Shown: positions 28,643-39,020, counted from the first letter of the stretch. The stretch: DNA of 50,289 nucleotides from Clostridiaceae bacterium (GCA_012719545.1 JAAYAD010000007.1:1-50289), one strand, 5' to 3'. Numbers and translations are program-made. Notes: generated by a model from the letters alone, not told the origin.

Positions 28643-29893
28643 TTAATTTTCTGCAGGAAGCAGTGCTCCTTCAGTATATATATTTTTGCTGTTCCACAAT
28701 ATCCACTCTTCATATCCGGCATCATATACAGCCTGAATCTGGGCCCTTACCTGCTCAGGACCATAGGTCTGCCAATATCCGGTTGGCAGATAGCTTGCGG
28801 TAAAGTCCTGAAGATATGGTCTTACCTTGGCTTTATATTCAGGAACCGCACTTATTCTTTCCTTAGTTTTAAGAAGGGTCTGATATACCACATCATAGGG
28901 TTTTAAATCCGGTGCGGTAAACAAGACACCGTTGATTTTCTGTCCAACCCCGTTGCTCATTGGCCCTTTGGATGCCGCATTGGCATAATGGGACGGATAA
29001 ATCATTGGGGATATGTAATCTATATGTAAGCCTACAAGTTCCAGATGCTGACCGATGGTTTTACCATCTCTTTCGCTCTCGGCAACTATTGCGAAAATGT
29101 CAGCCGATACGGGAACATCCTTGACCTTCTTTATTTCTTCAGCCGATTTTTTGAGAAAATCGCTTATTGCATTGATTTTCTCGGGCATATTTTCTCCATA
29201 GTATACTTCACTGGCCTTTGCGGTAGGAAATCTTACATAGTCATACTGAATTTCATCAAAGCCCAGTCTAACAGCTTCTTTTGCTATCTCAATATTATAA
29301 TCCTGAACACCCTCCAGATAAGGATTGGTCCAGGCACCATGATCTCCTTCTTTCCATAAGGAGCCATTGGGCTTCTTTATAGCATATTCAGGCTTTTTGG
29401 TTGCAAGCCCGTCATCTCTGAATACCACAATTCTGCCAATGACATATATATTCTTTTCATGGCATTTTTTCAGGATTTCTTCAACATTATAATTCTTTTT
29501 GTACAGCCCCAGCTCTTTTACAAGAGGCACATTTGATTCGTAATTTACATATCCGCCTTCTTTTATATCTATAACAAGCGAATTAAGCTCAGTTTTTTCA
29601 ACCAGTTCAATGAGCTTGTCAATTCTTGTACCTGCAACAGGACCTGTCACATATACAGCCTTTACCTTAATAGGTTCTTTTGCTTCCGGAGTCGGAGTAG
29701 GCTCGGGAGTTGATTCCGGTGTCGGCTCTGGAGTATTGGTTTCACCGGGAGTATTATTATCCGGTGTACTGTCCGTTGGTTGGGTAGTACCTGGTGTTTC
29801 GCTTGGCACCAGACTCTTTGCGCCAAAATTGCACGACGTGGCAAGAATGGCTATAATAACTAATAAAGCTGCTATTCTGAGTTTTTTTCCCAT
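28643..29893 (-). CDS. DUF4015 lipoprotein, putative TIM-barrel glycoside hydrolase-like
   Basis: About 416 residues. A signal peptide ends in a lipobox with LATSC (Cys21), then a Pro/Thr/Glu-rich spacer of about 45 residues, then a DUF4015 domain: KAVYVTGPVAG, LVIDIKEGGYVNY, RIVVFRDD, LGFDEIQYDYVRFPT, VSADIFA, YISPMIYPSHY. The DExxxDYxRFP motif is a family hallmark and resembles (beta/alpha)8 glycosidases, but no substrate is known. Exported and anchored outside the cell. The start is the ATG at 29891-29893 after AGGAAGGAAA; the longer reading adds untranslated leader. Divergent from the lacI-type gene of the glucan locus. Confidence 0.85.
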   Translation of the reverse strand: MGKKLRIAALLVIIAILATSCNFGAKSLVPSETPGTTQPTDSTPDNNTPGETNTPEPTPESTPEPTPTPEAKEPIKVKAVYVTGPVAGTRIDKLIELVEKTELNSLVIDIKEGGYVNYESNVPLVKELGLYKKNYNVEEILKKCHEKNIYVIGRIVVFRDDGLATKKPEYAIKKPNGSLWKEGDHGAWTNPYLEGVQDYNIEIAKEAVRLGFDEIQYDYVRFPTAKASEVYYGENMPEKINAISDFLKKSAEEIKKVKDVPVSADIFAIVAESERDGKTIGQHLELVGLHIDYISPMIYPSHYANAASKGPMSNGVGQKINGVLFTAPDLKPYDVVYQTLLKTKERISAVPEYKAKVRPYLQDFTASYLPTGYWQTYGPEQVRAQIQAVYDAGYEEWILWNSKNIYTEGALLPAEN

Positions 29894-30228
29894 GTTGATT
29901 TCCTTCCTGAAGTGAATATTCTTTAGTAAAATCTGTGCAAAGCACATTCCCAATTTATCAAATCTTTCGCCTGTTTACAACAAGTATTTTAAGAATCCTC
30001 TATTTGGAAATTTTCAAAAAACTGCAAATTTTTTAATATTTAATAATGACAGCAGCTATCATCCATAGAAATAACTTGCACAGAATCTTTTTTAGGATTG
30101 GCTTAATATACATTTATGACTTGTTCATGCAAAATATATTGTTGAAAAAAAACAACATTAATCTATAATAAAATCAAAGATATGTTTATTTCTTACTTAT
30201 CTTAATTTTTCACTTTGAGGTGCGGCTT
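29894..30228. other. Divergent intergenic region (335 bases)
   Basis: AT-rich spacer between the DUF4015 lipoprotein gene and the lacI-type gene. It holds the lacI promoter (30142-30169) and, on the minus strand, a weak possible promoter (TTGTAA, 17-base gap, TAAATT around 29955-29990). No open reading frame with a ribosome site and no CG-centred operator were seen. Confidence 0.6.
30142..30169 (+). promoter_or_regulatory. Promoter of the LacI-type regulator gene
   Basis: TTGAAA (30142-30147), 16-base spacer, perfect TATAAT (30164-30169). The -35 region lies within GTTG-A8-CAAC, a small inverted repeat that may be coincidental. Confidence 0.7.
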
Positions 30229-31248
30229 ATGGTTAAAATTTCTGACATAGCCAAGAAAGCCAATGTTTCCATTACTACCGTATCACGTGCCCTTAATGAC
30301 TACCCCGACATAAAGCAAAAAACAAAGGAAAAGGTTCTTACCATTGCAAAAGAGATGGGGTATTTTCCCAACGCCAATGCAAAAGGTTTAAAAACAAAAA
30401 ACAACTGGCTTGTGGGAATTCTCTTTACCGAATCTCTTAATGTAGGTCTGGAGCACCCCTTGTATGCCGGTGTCATTGAGTCCTTCAAGTCAACCATAAG
30501 CAAGCTTGGCTACGATACAATATTTATAACCAGCAGCATTGGCAAAAGGAAAACCAGCTACCTCAACCATTGCATATATCGCAATGTAAGCGGCGTTTTT
30601 GTGTGTACATACACAGGGCTTGACAAAATGCTTAAAGAGCTTATGGAAAGCAATATAAAGTGTGTAACCACAGACGTTGATTACAGCCCCAATGTGCCCA
30701 TCATATTATCCGACAATGTCAACGGAATGATTCAGGCCTATGACTATCTATACGAAATGGGTCACAGAAACATAGCCTTTTTATCCGGACCCTTAAATAC
30801 CCTTTCGGGCAGAGAAAGATTCATAGGCTATCAGACAGCTCTTACAAACAAAAGTCAGATATACAAGCCTCATTATATCGCATATGCCAATGACTATGAC
30901 TTCAATTCAGGAATGGATGCCGCTAATGTGCTTTTGACCAAATGCTCCCATGATATGCCAACGGCACTTTTGGTGGGCGGAGATATGCTTGCAATAGGTG
31001 CCATGACCGCTCTTGAAAATCGAGGTTTAAAAATTCCTGACGATATTTCGGTTATTGGTTTTGACGATATAGAAATGGCAAAATATATAAAGCCCGGCCT
31101 CACAACCGTAAGGCAGGACAGAAAGCTCCTGGGAAAAGAAATTGCAAACACATTGGTTGCCTATATCAATGGAGATGATGTTCCTCCAAGAACACTCATT
31201 CCAGTTTCTGTCATTAAAAGAGGAACCTGTGCTCCTCCCAGGACTTAA
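30229..31248 (+). CDS. LacI-family transcriptional regulator
   Basis: About 339 residues. N-terminal helix-turn-helix KISDIAKKANVSITTVSRAL, hinge helix with NANAKGLKTK (the hinge Leu that opens the central CG of operators), then a periplasmic-binding-protein-like sugar-sensing domain with GYDTIF, MGHRNIAFLSGP, SVIGFDDIEMAKY and LTTVRQDRKLLGKE. All are standard LacI features. I choose ATG 30229 after GAGGTG rather than a GTG nine bases earlier. It is the first gene of the glucan-uptake locus, and the CG-centred site before the GH3 gene is its probable target. The effector is presumably a beta-glucan oligosaccharide (inference). Confidence 0.93.
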   Translation: MVKISDIAKKANVSITTVSRALNDYPDIKQKTKEKVLTIAKEMGYFPNANAKGLKTKNNWLVGILFTESLNVGLEHPLYAGVIESFKSTISKLGYDTIFITSSIGKRKTSYLNHCIYRNVSGVFVCTYTGLDKMLKELMESNIKCVTTDVDYSPNVPIILSDNVNGMIQAYDYLYEMGHRNIAFLSGPLNTLSGRERFIGYQTALTNKSQIYKPHYIAYANDYDFNSGMDAANVLLTKCSHDMPTALLVGGDMLAIGAMTALENRGLKIPDDISVIGFDDIEMAKYIKPGLTTVRQDRKLLGKEIANTLVAYINGDDVPPRTLIPVSVIKRGTCAPPRT

Positions 31249-31283
31249 TGATTCTATTTAAAATCCCGGCAAATTAAAAATAT

Positions 31284-31311
31284 TTGACACATAGTAATTT
31301 AAATATAGGAT
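31284..31311 (+). promoter_or_regulatory. Second possible promoter upstream of the GH3 gene
   Basis: Perfect TTGACA (31284-31289), 16-base spacer, weak -10 TAGGAT (31306-31311). It lies 27 bases upstream of the better-supported promoter/operator. Confidence 0.4.
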
Positions 31312-31337
31312 GTAAAATTACAAAACTTCAATTGTTA

Positions 31338-31366
31338 TTGAAAACGATTCCGAAATATGATATAAA
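31338..31366 (+). promoter_or_regulatory. Promoter of the GH3/transport operon with LacI/cre-like operator
   Basis: TTGAAA (31338-31343), 17-base spacer, TATAAA (31361-31366). The site TGAAAACGATTCCG (31339-31352) overlaps the -35 box. It fits 12 of 14 positions of the cre consensus WGWAANCGNTNWCW and has the central CG typical of LacI-family operators. A repressor bound here would exclude RNA polymerase; CcpA or the adjacent LacI-type protein could be the binder. Confidence 0.65.
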
Positions 31367-31468
31367 TAATTTGTAAGACATATTCAACAAAAAACGGTTT
31401 AACTTTTCTCTCAGATGTGTGCTAACCTTACAAAAACCGATACTAACTTTTGTATTGGAGATTATGAG

Positions 31469-33313
31469 ATGAAAAGGTTTATTATTGTCATTCTTGTAGT
31501 TATATTCATAGTCTCAGGCTGCCAGAAGGACGCAGTTATCAGGGAAACCGAGATTCCCGTGCCAACGGCAGCGCTTGTCTCCAAGCCTTTAAGTGAGCAA
31601 TCAGTTGAAGAAATTGTTAATAATATGTCACTCGTAAAAAAAGCCGCTCAGATGGTTCAAGCCGAGAGAAAAAGCATATCTCCGGCAGAAGCCAGAAGCT
31701 ACGGAATCGGTTCCGTATTAAGCGGCGGAGGTTCTCACCCAGCCAATAATACCCCAGAGGGCTGGGCCCAAATGTACAACGAATATCAGTCTGCCATGCT
31801 TAAGGGAAATCAGATTCCCATCCTGTATGGCGTTGATGCTGTTCATGGTCATAACAATGTTCATGGCGCCGTAATTTTCCCCCACAATATAGGTCTTGGC
31901 GCTACAAGAAATCCAGAACTTCTTTTTGAAATAGGAAAAATAGTATCCAGTGATGTTGCAGCTACCGGAATTGACTGGAATTTTGCACCTGCCGTATCTG
32001 TTGTGCAGGATATACGCTGGGGAAGGACCTATGAAAGCTTTGGAGAACATCCCGAGCTTCAGGAGCTTCTCATATCCTCTTACGTAAAAGGGCTTACACA
32101 GTTTAACGTCATTGCAACAGCCAAGCATTTTATTGGCGACGGAGCTACCCGTTGGGATGATAAAGCTTCGGGCTACAAAATTGATCAGGGAGACGCAGTT
32201 ATATCAGAGGAAGAGCTTAAAAGAATACACCTTCCCGGCTATCTTGCCGCCATCAATGCAGGAGCCGACTCCATTATGGTATCCTTCAGCAGTATCAACG
32301 GCCTTAAGATGCATATGAATAAAGCCCTTATAACTGACTTTCTTAAGGGCGAGCTTAAGTTTGAAGGGATAGTTGTTTCTGACTGGGAAGCACTGCATCA
32401 GCTTCCGGGAAACTTTGAGCAGCAGGTGGCCTCATGCGTAAATGCCGGAGTTGATATGCTGATGGAGCCAAATATGTGGAAGCAGGCTATCACAGCCATT
32501 GTAAACGGAGTCAATAACGGAACCATTCCAATTGAAAGGGTTAATGATGCGGTAACCCGCATTATAAGAATAAAAAAGAAATACAAGTTGTTTGAGGAGC
32601 CTCTGGTTGAGTTTGACGGAAGCAAATTTGCATCAGAAGAAAGCAAGAAAGTTGCCCGGCAGGCTGTAAGGGAATCCCTTGTTCTTCTTAAAAATGAAGG
32701 CAAGGTGCTTCCCCTTAAAAAGAACGCAAACATACTGCTTCTTGGTCCCGGAATCAATAATACGGGATACCAGTGCGGCGGCTGGTCACTGGAATGGCAG
32801 GGAACATCTGACCCTTCCAGAATTCCCGGAACAACTATTCTGCAAGCTTTTGAAGAGGTGGCTTCCGCAAACGGAGCAAAAATAATTACAGACCCTAAGC
32901 AGGCTGACAAAGCCGATGTTGCGGTTCTTGTCATAGGTGAAAAACCCTATGCTGAAGGAGTTGGCGACAACGGCACTCTTACCCTTGACAGCAATACCGC
33001 CATGGAAAGCAATCTGGATGCTGTCAGGGCTGCAGCCCAGACAGGGCTTCCGGTAGTAACCGTGATGCTTGCCGGAAGGCCCATGATAATTACCGATGAA
33101 ATTGAAAATTGGGATGCCTTCGTCATGGCATGGCTTCCCGGTTCCGAGGGCGGTGCCGGAATTGCTGATGTTTTGTACGGTGATTATAACTTTACAGGCA
33201 AACTTCCCGTCACCTGGCCAAAAGATTCTTCCCAGTTCGGCTACAATGTCAACAGCATTGACTACAACGAGGAAGCCGTCTTATTCCCCTACGGCTTTGG
33301 ATTGAGCTACTGA
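31469..33313 (+). CDS. Lipoprotein glycoside hydrolase family 3 (beta-glucosidase / exo-beta-glucanase)
   Basis: About 614 residues, exported and lipid-anchored: lipobox IVSGC with Cys18. The GH3 N-terminal barrel shows GVDAVHGHN, GRTYESFGEHPEL, TAKHFIGDG and VVSDWEAL, where Asp305 is the nucleophile. In the second domain, GEKPYAEGVGD places Glu491 as probable acid/base, as in barley exo-beta-glucanase I. It should release glucose from the non-reducing ends of beta-glucans outside the membrane. It ends near YGFGLSY without the fibronectin-like third domain. The start at ATG 31469 has GGAG upstream. A CG-centred operator lies in its promoter, and a binding-protein gene follows. Confidence 0.93.
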   Translation: MKRFIIVILVVIFIVSGCQKDAVIRETEIPVPTAALVSKPLSEQSVEEIVNNMSLVKKAAQMVQAERKSISPAEARSYGIGSVLSGGGSHPANNTPEGWAQMYNEYQSAMLKGNQIPILYGVDAVHGHNNVHGAVIFPHNIGLGATRNPELLFEIGKIVSSDVAATGIDWNFAPAVSVVQDIRWGRTYESFGEHPELQELLISSYVKGLTQFNVIATAKHFIGDGATRWDDKASGYKIDQGDAVISEEELKRIHLPGYLAAINAGADSIMVSFSSINGLKMHMNKALITDFLKGELKFEGIVVSDWEALHQLPGNFEQQVASCVNAGVDMLMEPNMWKQAITAIVNGVNNGTIPIERVNDAVTRIIRIKKKYKLFEEPLVEFDGSKFASEESKKVARQAVRESLVLLKNEGKVLPLKKNANILLLGPGINNTGYQCGGWSLEWQGTSDPSRIPGTTILQAFEEVASANGAKIITDPKQADKADVAVLVIGEKPYAEGVGDNGTLTLDSNTAMESNLDAVRAAAQTGLPVVTVMLAGRPMIITDEIENWDAFVMAWLPGSEGGAGIADVLYGDYNFTGKLPVTWPKDSSQFGYNVNSIDYNEEAVLFPYGFGLSY

Positions 33314-33407
33314 CCATTAAATATCTTCTTAATTAGTCAATGAAATTCTCCATATTTATATGGCAGGATTCATGAAATATATTTAAAAAATTAGGAGGAG
33401 GCTGGAT

Positions 33408-35021
33408 ATGAAAAAGTGGTTGTTGCTCTTGCTTGTAACAGTAATCTCACTATCTTTGCTCTTGACATCCTGTGGTAAAAAGTACACTGCCCTTGATACC
33501 AATGTTGAGGGCACAATAAGCGTTATGCTGTGGTCAGGTGACAATACATATTGGGAAGATATAGGTCACCTGGATCTTAAACCTGAAGATCTTCTTTCTC
33601 AGAACATCGCCGCAACATATGCGACAGCTAAGGCCTTCAATGAGATTTATCCCAATGTAAAAATCAATGTCTACGCTAAAGCAGGCGGCCCCCATGACAA
33701 CGATACACCATGGGCCCAGGAACTTGAAAATTTCAAGGCTGAGCATGGCGAATACCCATCCCTGTATGCCAGCACTGACCTTGTAGGTGACATCTCTAAA
33801 GGATTGGTAGCCGATCTTTCAATCTTTAAAGATGATCCCATGTATAAGAGCTTTAACAAATCGGTAATGGATATGATGAACTTCTACGGCTTCCAGGGCG
33901 GTCTTCCCCAGTATCTTCTCCCCTGGGGTGTTTACGTAAACAAATCCCTGGCTGAAGACAACAACCTGGATGTTCCCGATCCTGACTGGACCATTGACGA
34001 ATACGCCGCATTTGTAAAGCAGGCTAACATGAAGGATTTCTATGGGGCTATGGATGTTCCCCTGTCATTTATTGAAACAGGTACAAAATCAATTAACTAC
34101 ATGATGGCAAAACATGATGGCAAGGGTGATTTCGTCAATCTGAACTCCGACGAAGTAAAAGATCTGATAAGCTACATACCCGAGCTTGCCAAGACAGCCG
34201 TATGGCCGCAGAACGACCTTGGAAACATTCCAACCGAGGTTATGGAACAGAACGGATGGTGGAGCTTTAACTTCTTTATCAACAACAAACTGCTTACCCT
34301 TGACGGAGATCCATGGATGATGGGTGACGCCGCAAATCCCAACCCCGAACACTGGGGCCGTGTAAAGGCTGATGACTGGGACATCTACCCAAGACCTGCA
34401 ACAAAGTACCAGCCCAATACCGTCGGCGTTGTCCTCGATCCTTTTGCAGTACATAACTACGCTCTGGATGACGGAAATCCTGAGCTTTCTGAAACCGAAT
34501 ATGCTAAACTTAAGCTCGCCTATACCTTCGCTGCTTTCTGGGTTGGAGATACCAGAGCATGGAAGGCACGCGCCGAGCAGATGTTCATGGACAACGGACA
34601 GCTTAAGACCTGCCTTAACGACTCCTTCCCCCTTGTAACCGGAGAAGAGTTTAACAAGCAGATGGAAATCTGGTATTCAGTTGATACTCATAAGAGATTT
34701 GCCGACAAGAACAAGATGCCCGGCTTCCACAAGGTTCTTGAAATTTGGGAAAAAGGCCAGATATGGGATATTTCAGACAAGTCATATCCTTATTATCATG
34801 ACTTTGAAGGTACTTCCCGTCCCAACCTCTATGAATGGAAGAACTACTGGAATAAGGATATAACCGGAGCTATGAGAACGGACGCCAACTTTGTGGATGT
34901 ATTAAAGTCCAAGCTCAACGACTGGAACATAGCAAGCAACGAGAGATTCAGAAAGTCTGTTGAAGATCTCCGTGAAGCCCTCAAGAAGTACTACGGCTAC
35001 AAAGACTCAGACTTCAAATAA
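33408..35021 (+). CDS. Sugar ABC transporter substrate-binding lipoprotein
   Basis: A 537-residue extracellular solute-binding protein, larger than the usual 400-450. Signal peptide with lipobox LLTSC (Cys22). The mature protein starts with a strand TISVMLWSGDNTYW typical of family 1 binding proteins, and the rest is rich in Trp and Tyr that could stack on sugar rings (LPWGVYVNKSLAEDN, WWSFNFFINNK, DPWMMGD). It should capture oligosaccharides at the membrane for a permease pair encoded downstream. A strong AGGAGGAGG ribosome site suggests high expression, and a 15-bp hairpin follows the gene. Ligand not determined; a beta-glucan oligomer is inferred from the neighbouring GH3 and GH16 genes. 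Confidence 0.9.
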   Translation: MKKWLLLLLVTVISLSLLLTSCGKKYTALDTNVEGTISVMLWSGDNTYWEDIGHLDLKPEDLLSQNIAATYATAKAFNEIYPNVKINVYAKAGGPHDNDTPWAQELENFKAEHGEYPSLYASTDLVGDISKGLVADLSIFKDDPMYKSFNKSVMDMMNFYGFQGGLPQYLLPWGVYVNKSLAEDNNLDVPDPDWTIDEYAAFVKQANMKDFYGAMDVPLSFIETGTKSINYMMAKHDGKGDFVNLNSDEVKDLISYIPELAKTAVWPQNDLGNIPTEVMEQNGWWSFNFFINNKLLTLDGDPWMMGDAANPNPEHWGRVKADDWDIYPRPATKYQPNTVGVVLDPFAVHNYALDDGNPELSETEYAKLKLAYTFAAFWVGDTRAWKARAEQMFMDNGQLKTCLNDSFPLVTGEEFNKQMEIWYSVDTHKRFADKNKMPGFHKVLEIWEKGQIWDISDKSYPYYHDFEGTSRPNLYEWKNYWNKDITGAMRTDANFVDVLKSKLNDWNIASNERFRKSVEDLREALKKYYGYKDSDFK

Positions 35022-35041
35022 TCCTAAAAACTAAAACAATA

Positions 35042-35079
35042 AAGAGAGAGATTTTCCTTAAAAAGAAAATCTCTCTCTT
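35042..35079 (+). other. Perfect 15-bp intercistronic hairpin
   Basis: AAGAGAGAGATTTTC (35042-35056) is exactly complementary to GAAAATCTCTCTCTT (35065-35079), with an 8-base loop. It lies between the binding-protein gene and the 988-residue protein gene. The tail AATAATAAGC is not T-rich, so it looks more like an mRNA stabiliser or partial terminator than a full stop. Confidence 0.75.
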
Positions 35080-35117
35080 AATAATAAGCTTCAAGCAGGG
35101 GAAAAGGAGTTACCCTT

Positions 35118-38084
35118 ATGAAAAAAATCGTTGCCGTTATTATTGTCCTAGCAATTGTTGTTGCCGGTTTTTTACTCCATTCCTTTATATTTGGTTCAGA
35201 GAATAACCGTGTTGAAATAGATGCTGCTCTTGTACAGCAAAGCCGACAGCTTCTTTATGATACTCTCAGTACACGTAAAAACACCTATTTGGAATATATA
35301 AAGGATGCGGTCATTGATTACGACCTTAAAAGTTCCGAAGGAAAGCTTGTTTCCGGTATCAACACGGAAAATAAGGGTTATGACGGAATAAAGGCCAAAA
35401 TAGGCTATGAGGAAAGTGCCCTCTATGAGGTAAATGTTGAAGAGGAAGGGTACTACCACATTGTTGTGGACCATTTTATTGACACCGATGTTCTCAGCAA
35501 TCTCAATCTGGAAATTAAGATTAATGATGAATATCCCTTTTATGAGGCAATATCGATAGATGTGCCGTTAAGATGGAAGGACGAGACAAAGGAATTTGGA
35601 GTTGACAGCTATGGCGACCAGACGCTGCCCAACCAATTGAGGATAGCTGAATGGGAGCCTCTCAGAATATATAATAATACCTATATTACAACTGATCCTT
35701 TGCTGTTTAAGCTGAATAAAGGAAAGAACACCATTGAATTCATCAATAAGTCATCAGGCAGTTTATATTTGGGCAAGCTCACGGTTACTGCGCCAAAAAT
35801 GCTCCAAAGCTATGAAGAGTATCTGGCTCAGTATTCCGGAGTTTCTCCAAAAGCCCTCTACACAATTGATGCCATATCATATATTGAAAAAAATTCTTCC
35901 TTTATAAGAATGTCGGCAGAGCAGAATCCCTCCGTCTCCCCTTTTGATCCCGTTTATAAAAAAATCAACATCATTGACGGAGCAGGATGGAATACAGGAG
36001 GCCAGGAAATAGTTTACGAAGTGGATGTGGTCGAGGACGGATTTTACAATCTTGCCTTCCACTATATGAATACCAAGAGCGACTTTAATACTTTCAGAAC
36101 CATAAAAATTGACGGTGAAGTCCCCTTCAGGGAATTGAAATCATATCCCTTTGAATATACAGGAAGCGGACAGTGGGCAAATAAAGTTGTGTCCGATTCC
36201 ACTGGAAAACCCTATAAATTCTATTTGTCCAAAGGAAAGCATACCATTTCATTAAAGGCTGAAAATGAAAACGTAAGTAAGAGCCTTGACGATTTGCAGC
36301 TTTTAATAGACCACATTAACCAGTTCTCACTGGAAATCAGAAAAATAACAGGCAAGGATATAGACAGAAAGAGAACATGGAAGATTACAAGGTATATTGA
36401 AGAAACACCAACTTACCTGGAAGCCTATGAGAATCTCATTAAGGGTATAATTCAGGATTTGCAGGATTATGCTCCCAATTATTCCGATTCCTCAACCCTT
36501 TCGTATCTTAAAAAAGCTTTGGTTAAGCTTGATTTAATGCAGAAGGATCCTGACAAACTGCCGCTGTATCTTGAAACCTTGTCAAGCGGCACAGGTTCAG
36601 TGACCCAGATGCTTGGCGACACAATTGACCGGGTCCGTACCCAGCCTTTGTATCTGGACACCCTGTATGTGTTTAACGACTGCGACCTTGGAAAAGAAAA
36701 CGCCGGTGCATTTGCCAAATTGGCGGCAGGAGTAAAAGCCCTTGCAGCTACTTTCACCACTGACAAATATGTGGTAAGAAATGCGGATGACGCTTTAAAT
36801 GTATGGGTCAGCCGTCCTATCACCTATATTGACACCATGCAGAAGATGGTTGACTCCCAGTTTACGAAGCAAACGGGCATTAAGGTAAAAATATCCGTTA
36901 TGCCCGACGCAAATAAAATGATTCTTGCAAATGCAGCCAATCAGGCACCGGATGTTGCCCTGGGCCTGCTTTCCTACATGCCCTTTGACTTTGCCATCCG
37001 TGGTGCCGCTTATGACCTGACAAAATTTGACGATTTCTGGGAGGTTGCATCAACTTCCGCCCCCGGCGCCTTCATTCCCTACATATTAAATGACGGAGTC
37101 TACGCCATTCCGGAAACCCTTAATTTTAACTCCCTTATTTATCGCAAGGATATCTTTTCAAGCCTGAATCTTGATGTGCCCGACACATGGGAGGACGTTA
37201 TTCATCTTTTGCCTTCACTTCAAAGATACGGCATGAATTTCTACCATCCCATTGCAGGCGGCATATCCATAAAATGGTTCTATCAGACCAGTACCTTCAT
37301 CTATCAGTATGGAGGAAGCCTTTACAAGGAAGACGGCTTAAGCGCCAATATAAGCTCTCCTGAAGGCATAAAAGGTCTGAGCTTTTTGACCGAGCTCTTT
37401 ACCGTCTATTCCCTTCCTGAGCAGGTGCCTATTTTCTACAATTCTTTCCGCTATGGCACACTGCCGGTTGGAATAACCGATTTCAACACTTACCTGCAGG
37501 TTAAAAACGCCGCTCCCGAGCTAAAAAATCAGTGGGGTCTTGCAAATTACCCCGGCATGAAGCGTGAGGACGGATCCATAGCAAGATGGTACATAGGAAA
37601 CGGCACCGGAGCGGTTATCATGCAGAAAACCAAAAAGCCGCAGGAAAGCTGGGAGTTCTTAAAATGGTGGCTTTCAACTGAAGTTCAGACTGAATACGCC
37701 TACCTCCTCCAGTCAACCTACGGACCCGATTACGTATGGCTTTCAGGCAATATAGAGGCCATCAAAAACGCCCCCATAGACCAGGCTGACAAGAACATCA
37801 TTCTTGAACAGGTGAAATGGATTATAGATATTCCCAGAACACCAGGCCAATACATGCTGGAAAGAGGAATTTCAGATGTATGGAACGACAGCGTCTTTAA
37901 AGGTGCGATTCCGCGTGTTGCAATAGACAAGCAAACCATAACAATCAACAGAGAAATCCGCAGAAAGATGTTCGAGTTCGGCTTCATAGATGAGTATGGA
38001 AACGTGCTGAAGCCATATGTCATCCGTGGTGTGGACTGGGTTATTGAACAAATGAGCAAAGGGCGAGGTGAGGCGATACAATGA
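35118..38084 (+). CDS. Membrane-anchored fusion: two beta-sandwich repeats plus ABC solute-binding domain
   Basis: A 988-residue surface protein. One N-terminal transmembrane/signal segment (residues 5-25) without lipobox cysteine. Two related beta-sandwich units follow at about 85-225 and 280-385; each has Y-E-V-x-V-x-E-x-G-(Y/F)-Y and ends with KGK(N/H)TI, and they look like carbohydrate-binding modules. A helical stretch spans 390-545. Residues about 555-960 form a family 1 solute-binding domain ([51 protein letters not shown]). It probably holds a polysaccharide and passes shorter sugars to the permease pair whose first ATG overlaps its stop (ATGA). The ligand and the role of the modules are inference. 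Confidence 0.85.
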   Translation: MKKIVAVIIVLAIVVAGFLLHSFIFGSENNRVEIDAALVQQSRQLLYDTLSTRKNTYLEYIKDAVIDYDLKSSEGKLVSGINTENKGYDGIKAKIGYEESALYEVNVEEEGYYHIVVDHFIDTDVLSNLNLEIKINDEYPFYEAISIDVPLRWKDETKEFGVDSYGDQTLPNQLRIAEWEPLRIYNNTYITTDPLLFKLNKGKNTIEFINKSSGSLYLGKLTVTAPKMLQSYEEYLAQYSGVSPKALYTIDAISYIEKNSSFIRMSAEQNPSVSPFDPVYKKINIIDGAGWNTGGQEIVYEVDVVEDGFYNLAFHYMNTKSDFNTFRTIKIDGEVPFRELKSYPFEYTGSGQWANKVVSDSTGKPYKFYLSKGKHTISLKAENENVSKSLDDLQLLIDHINQFSLEIRKITGKDIDRKRTWKITRYIEETPTYLEAYENLIKGIIQDLQDYAPNYSDSSTLSYLKKALVKLDLMQKDPDKLPLYLETLSSGTGSVTQMLGDTIDRVRTQPLYLDTLYVFNDCDLGKENAGAFAKLAAGVKALAATFTTDKYVVRNADDALNVWVSRPITYIDTMQKMVDSQFTKQTGIKVKISVMPDANKMILANAANQAPDVALGLLSYMPFDFAIRGAAYDLTKFDDFWEVASTSAPGAFIPYILNDGVYAIPETLNFNSLIYRKDIFSSLNLDVPDTWEDVIHLLPSLQRYGMNFYHPIAGGISIKWFYQTSTFIYQYGGSLYKEDGLSANISSPEGIKGLSFLTELFTVYSLPEQVPIFYNSFRYGTLPVGITDFNTYLQVKNAAPELKNQWGLANYPGMKREDGSIARWYIGNGTGAVIMQKTKKPQESWEFLKWWLSTEVQTEYAYLLQSTYGPDYVWLSGNIEAIKNAPIDQADKNIILEQVKWIIDIPRTPGQYMLERGISDVWNDSVFKGAIPRVAIDKQTITINREIRRKMFEFGFIDEYGNVLKPYVIRGVDWVIEQMSKGRGEAIQ

Positions 38085-38998
38085 GCACAATAATGGCTAA
38101 GCTGAAAGGAAAATCCATGGGTGAGGCTTTCTCGGCATTTATACTTCTTGTTCCATACGCAGTTGTATTTTTGCTGTTTGTGGCCATCCCCATAGCGGTT
38201 GCAATTGTTCTTTCATTTACATATTTCAATGTAATTGAGCCGCCCCGGTTTACAGGCTTTTTCAACTACATCACCCTTCTGACCCAGGATGAAATCTTCT
38301 CCCGCTTTGTTCTGCCCAATACCTTCAAGTACGCGCTTATAATAGGGCCGGGAGGATACATACTCGCCTTTATAACCGCCTGGATGCTGGCTCAGATTCA
38401 GCCCCTTCCCAGAACCATCATGGCATTGGCACTCTATACCCCTTCCATGGTGGGGCCGGTATTTATAACCGTTGTTTTCAGAACATTGTTTTCAGGTGAC
38501 GAGGCTGGATACATAAACGCCCTGCTCATCAGGCTTGAACTGATTGACAAGCCCATACAGTTCCTTTTGTCGCCGGATTATATTATGCCCATTATGATAT
38601 TTGTCTCCCTCTGGAGCTCAATGGGAATTGGCTTTCTGGCAATGCTGGCAGGAATTCTCAACGTCAATGAAGAGCTTTATGAAGCAGCTTATGTTGACGG
38701 CCTTAAAAACAGGTTCCAGGAGATCATATATATCACAATCCCTTCCATGAAGCCCCAAATGCTTTTTGGTGCGGTCATGGCAATTGTTAATGCCTTCAAT
38801 ACCGGATGGATCGGCGTTGCCCTTTCAGGATCAAACCCCACGCCGGGCTATTCGGGACAATTAATTGTAAACCATATCGAAGATTACGGTTTCCAGCGAT
38901 ATGAAATGGGCTATGCGGCAGCTGTTTCAGTTGCCCTGCTTCTTATGGTTACCGTCTTTTCAAAGATAGCTCACAAGCTGTTTACCGAAAAGGATTAA
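38081..38998 (+). CDS. Sugar ABC transporter permease, MalF type
   Basis: A 305-residue inner-membrane permease of the CUT1 (MalF-like) group with about six transmembrane helices. The EAA loop, [20 protein letters not shown], contacts the ATPase. An ATGA overlap couples it to the 988-residue binding protein, which is therefore its most likely donor. It pairs with the MalG-type permease 22 bases downstream. No ATPase gene is present in the locus, so a shared MsmX-like subunit encoded elsewhere is expected. Confidence 0.93.
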   Translation: MSTIMAKLKGKSMGEAFSAFILLVPYAVVFLLFVAIPIAVAIVLSFTYFNVIEPPRFTGFFNYITLLTQDEIFSRFVLPNTFKYALIIGPGGYILAFITAWMLAQIQPLPRTIMALALYTPSMVGPVFITVVFRTLFSGDEAGYINALLIRLELIDKPIQFLLSPDYIMPIMIFVSLWSSMGIGFLAMLAGILNVNEELYEAAYVDGLKNRFQEIIYITIPSMKPQMLFGAVMAIVNAFNTGWIGVALSGSNPTPGYSGQLIVNHIEDYGFQRYEMGYAAAVSVALLLMVTVFSKIAHKLFTEKD

Positions 38999-39020
38999 TA
39001 TAACAGAAACGAGGGATATT

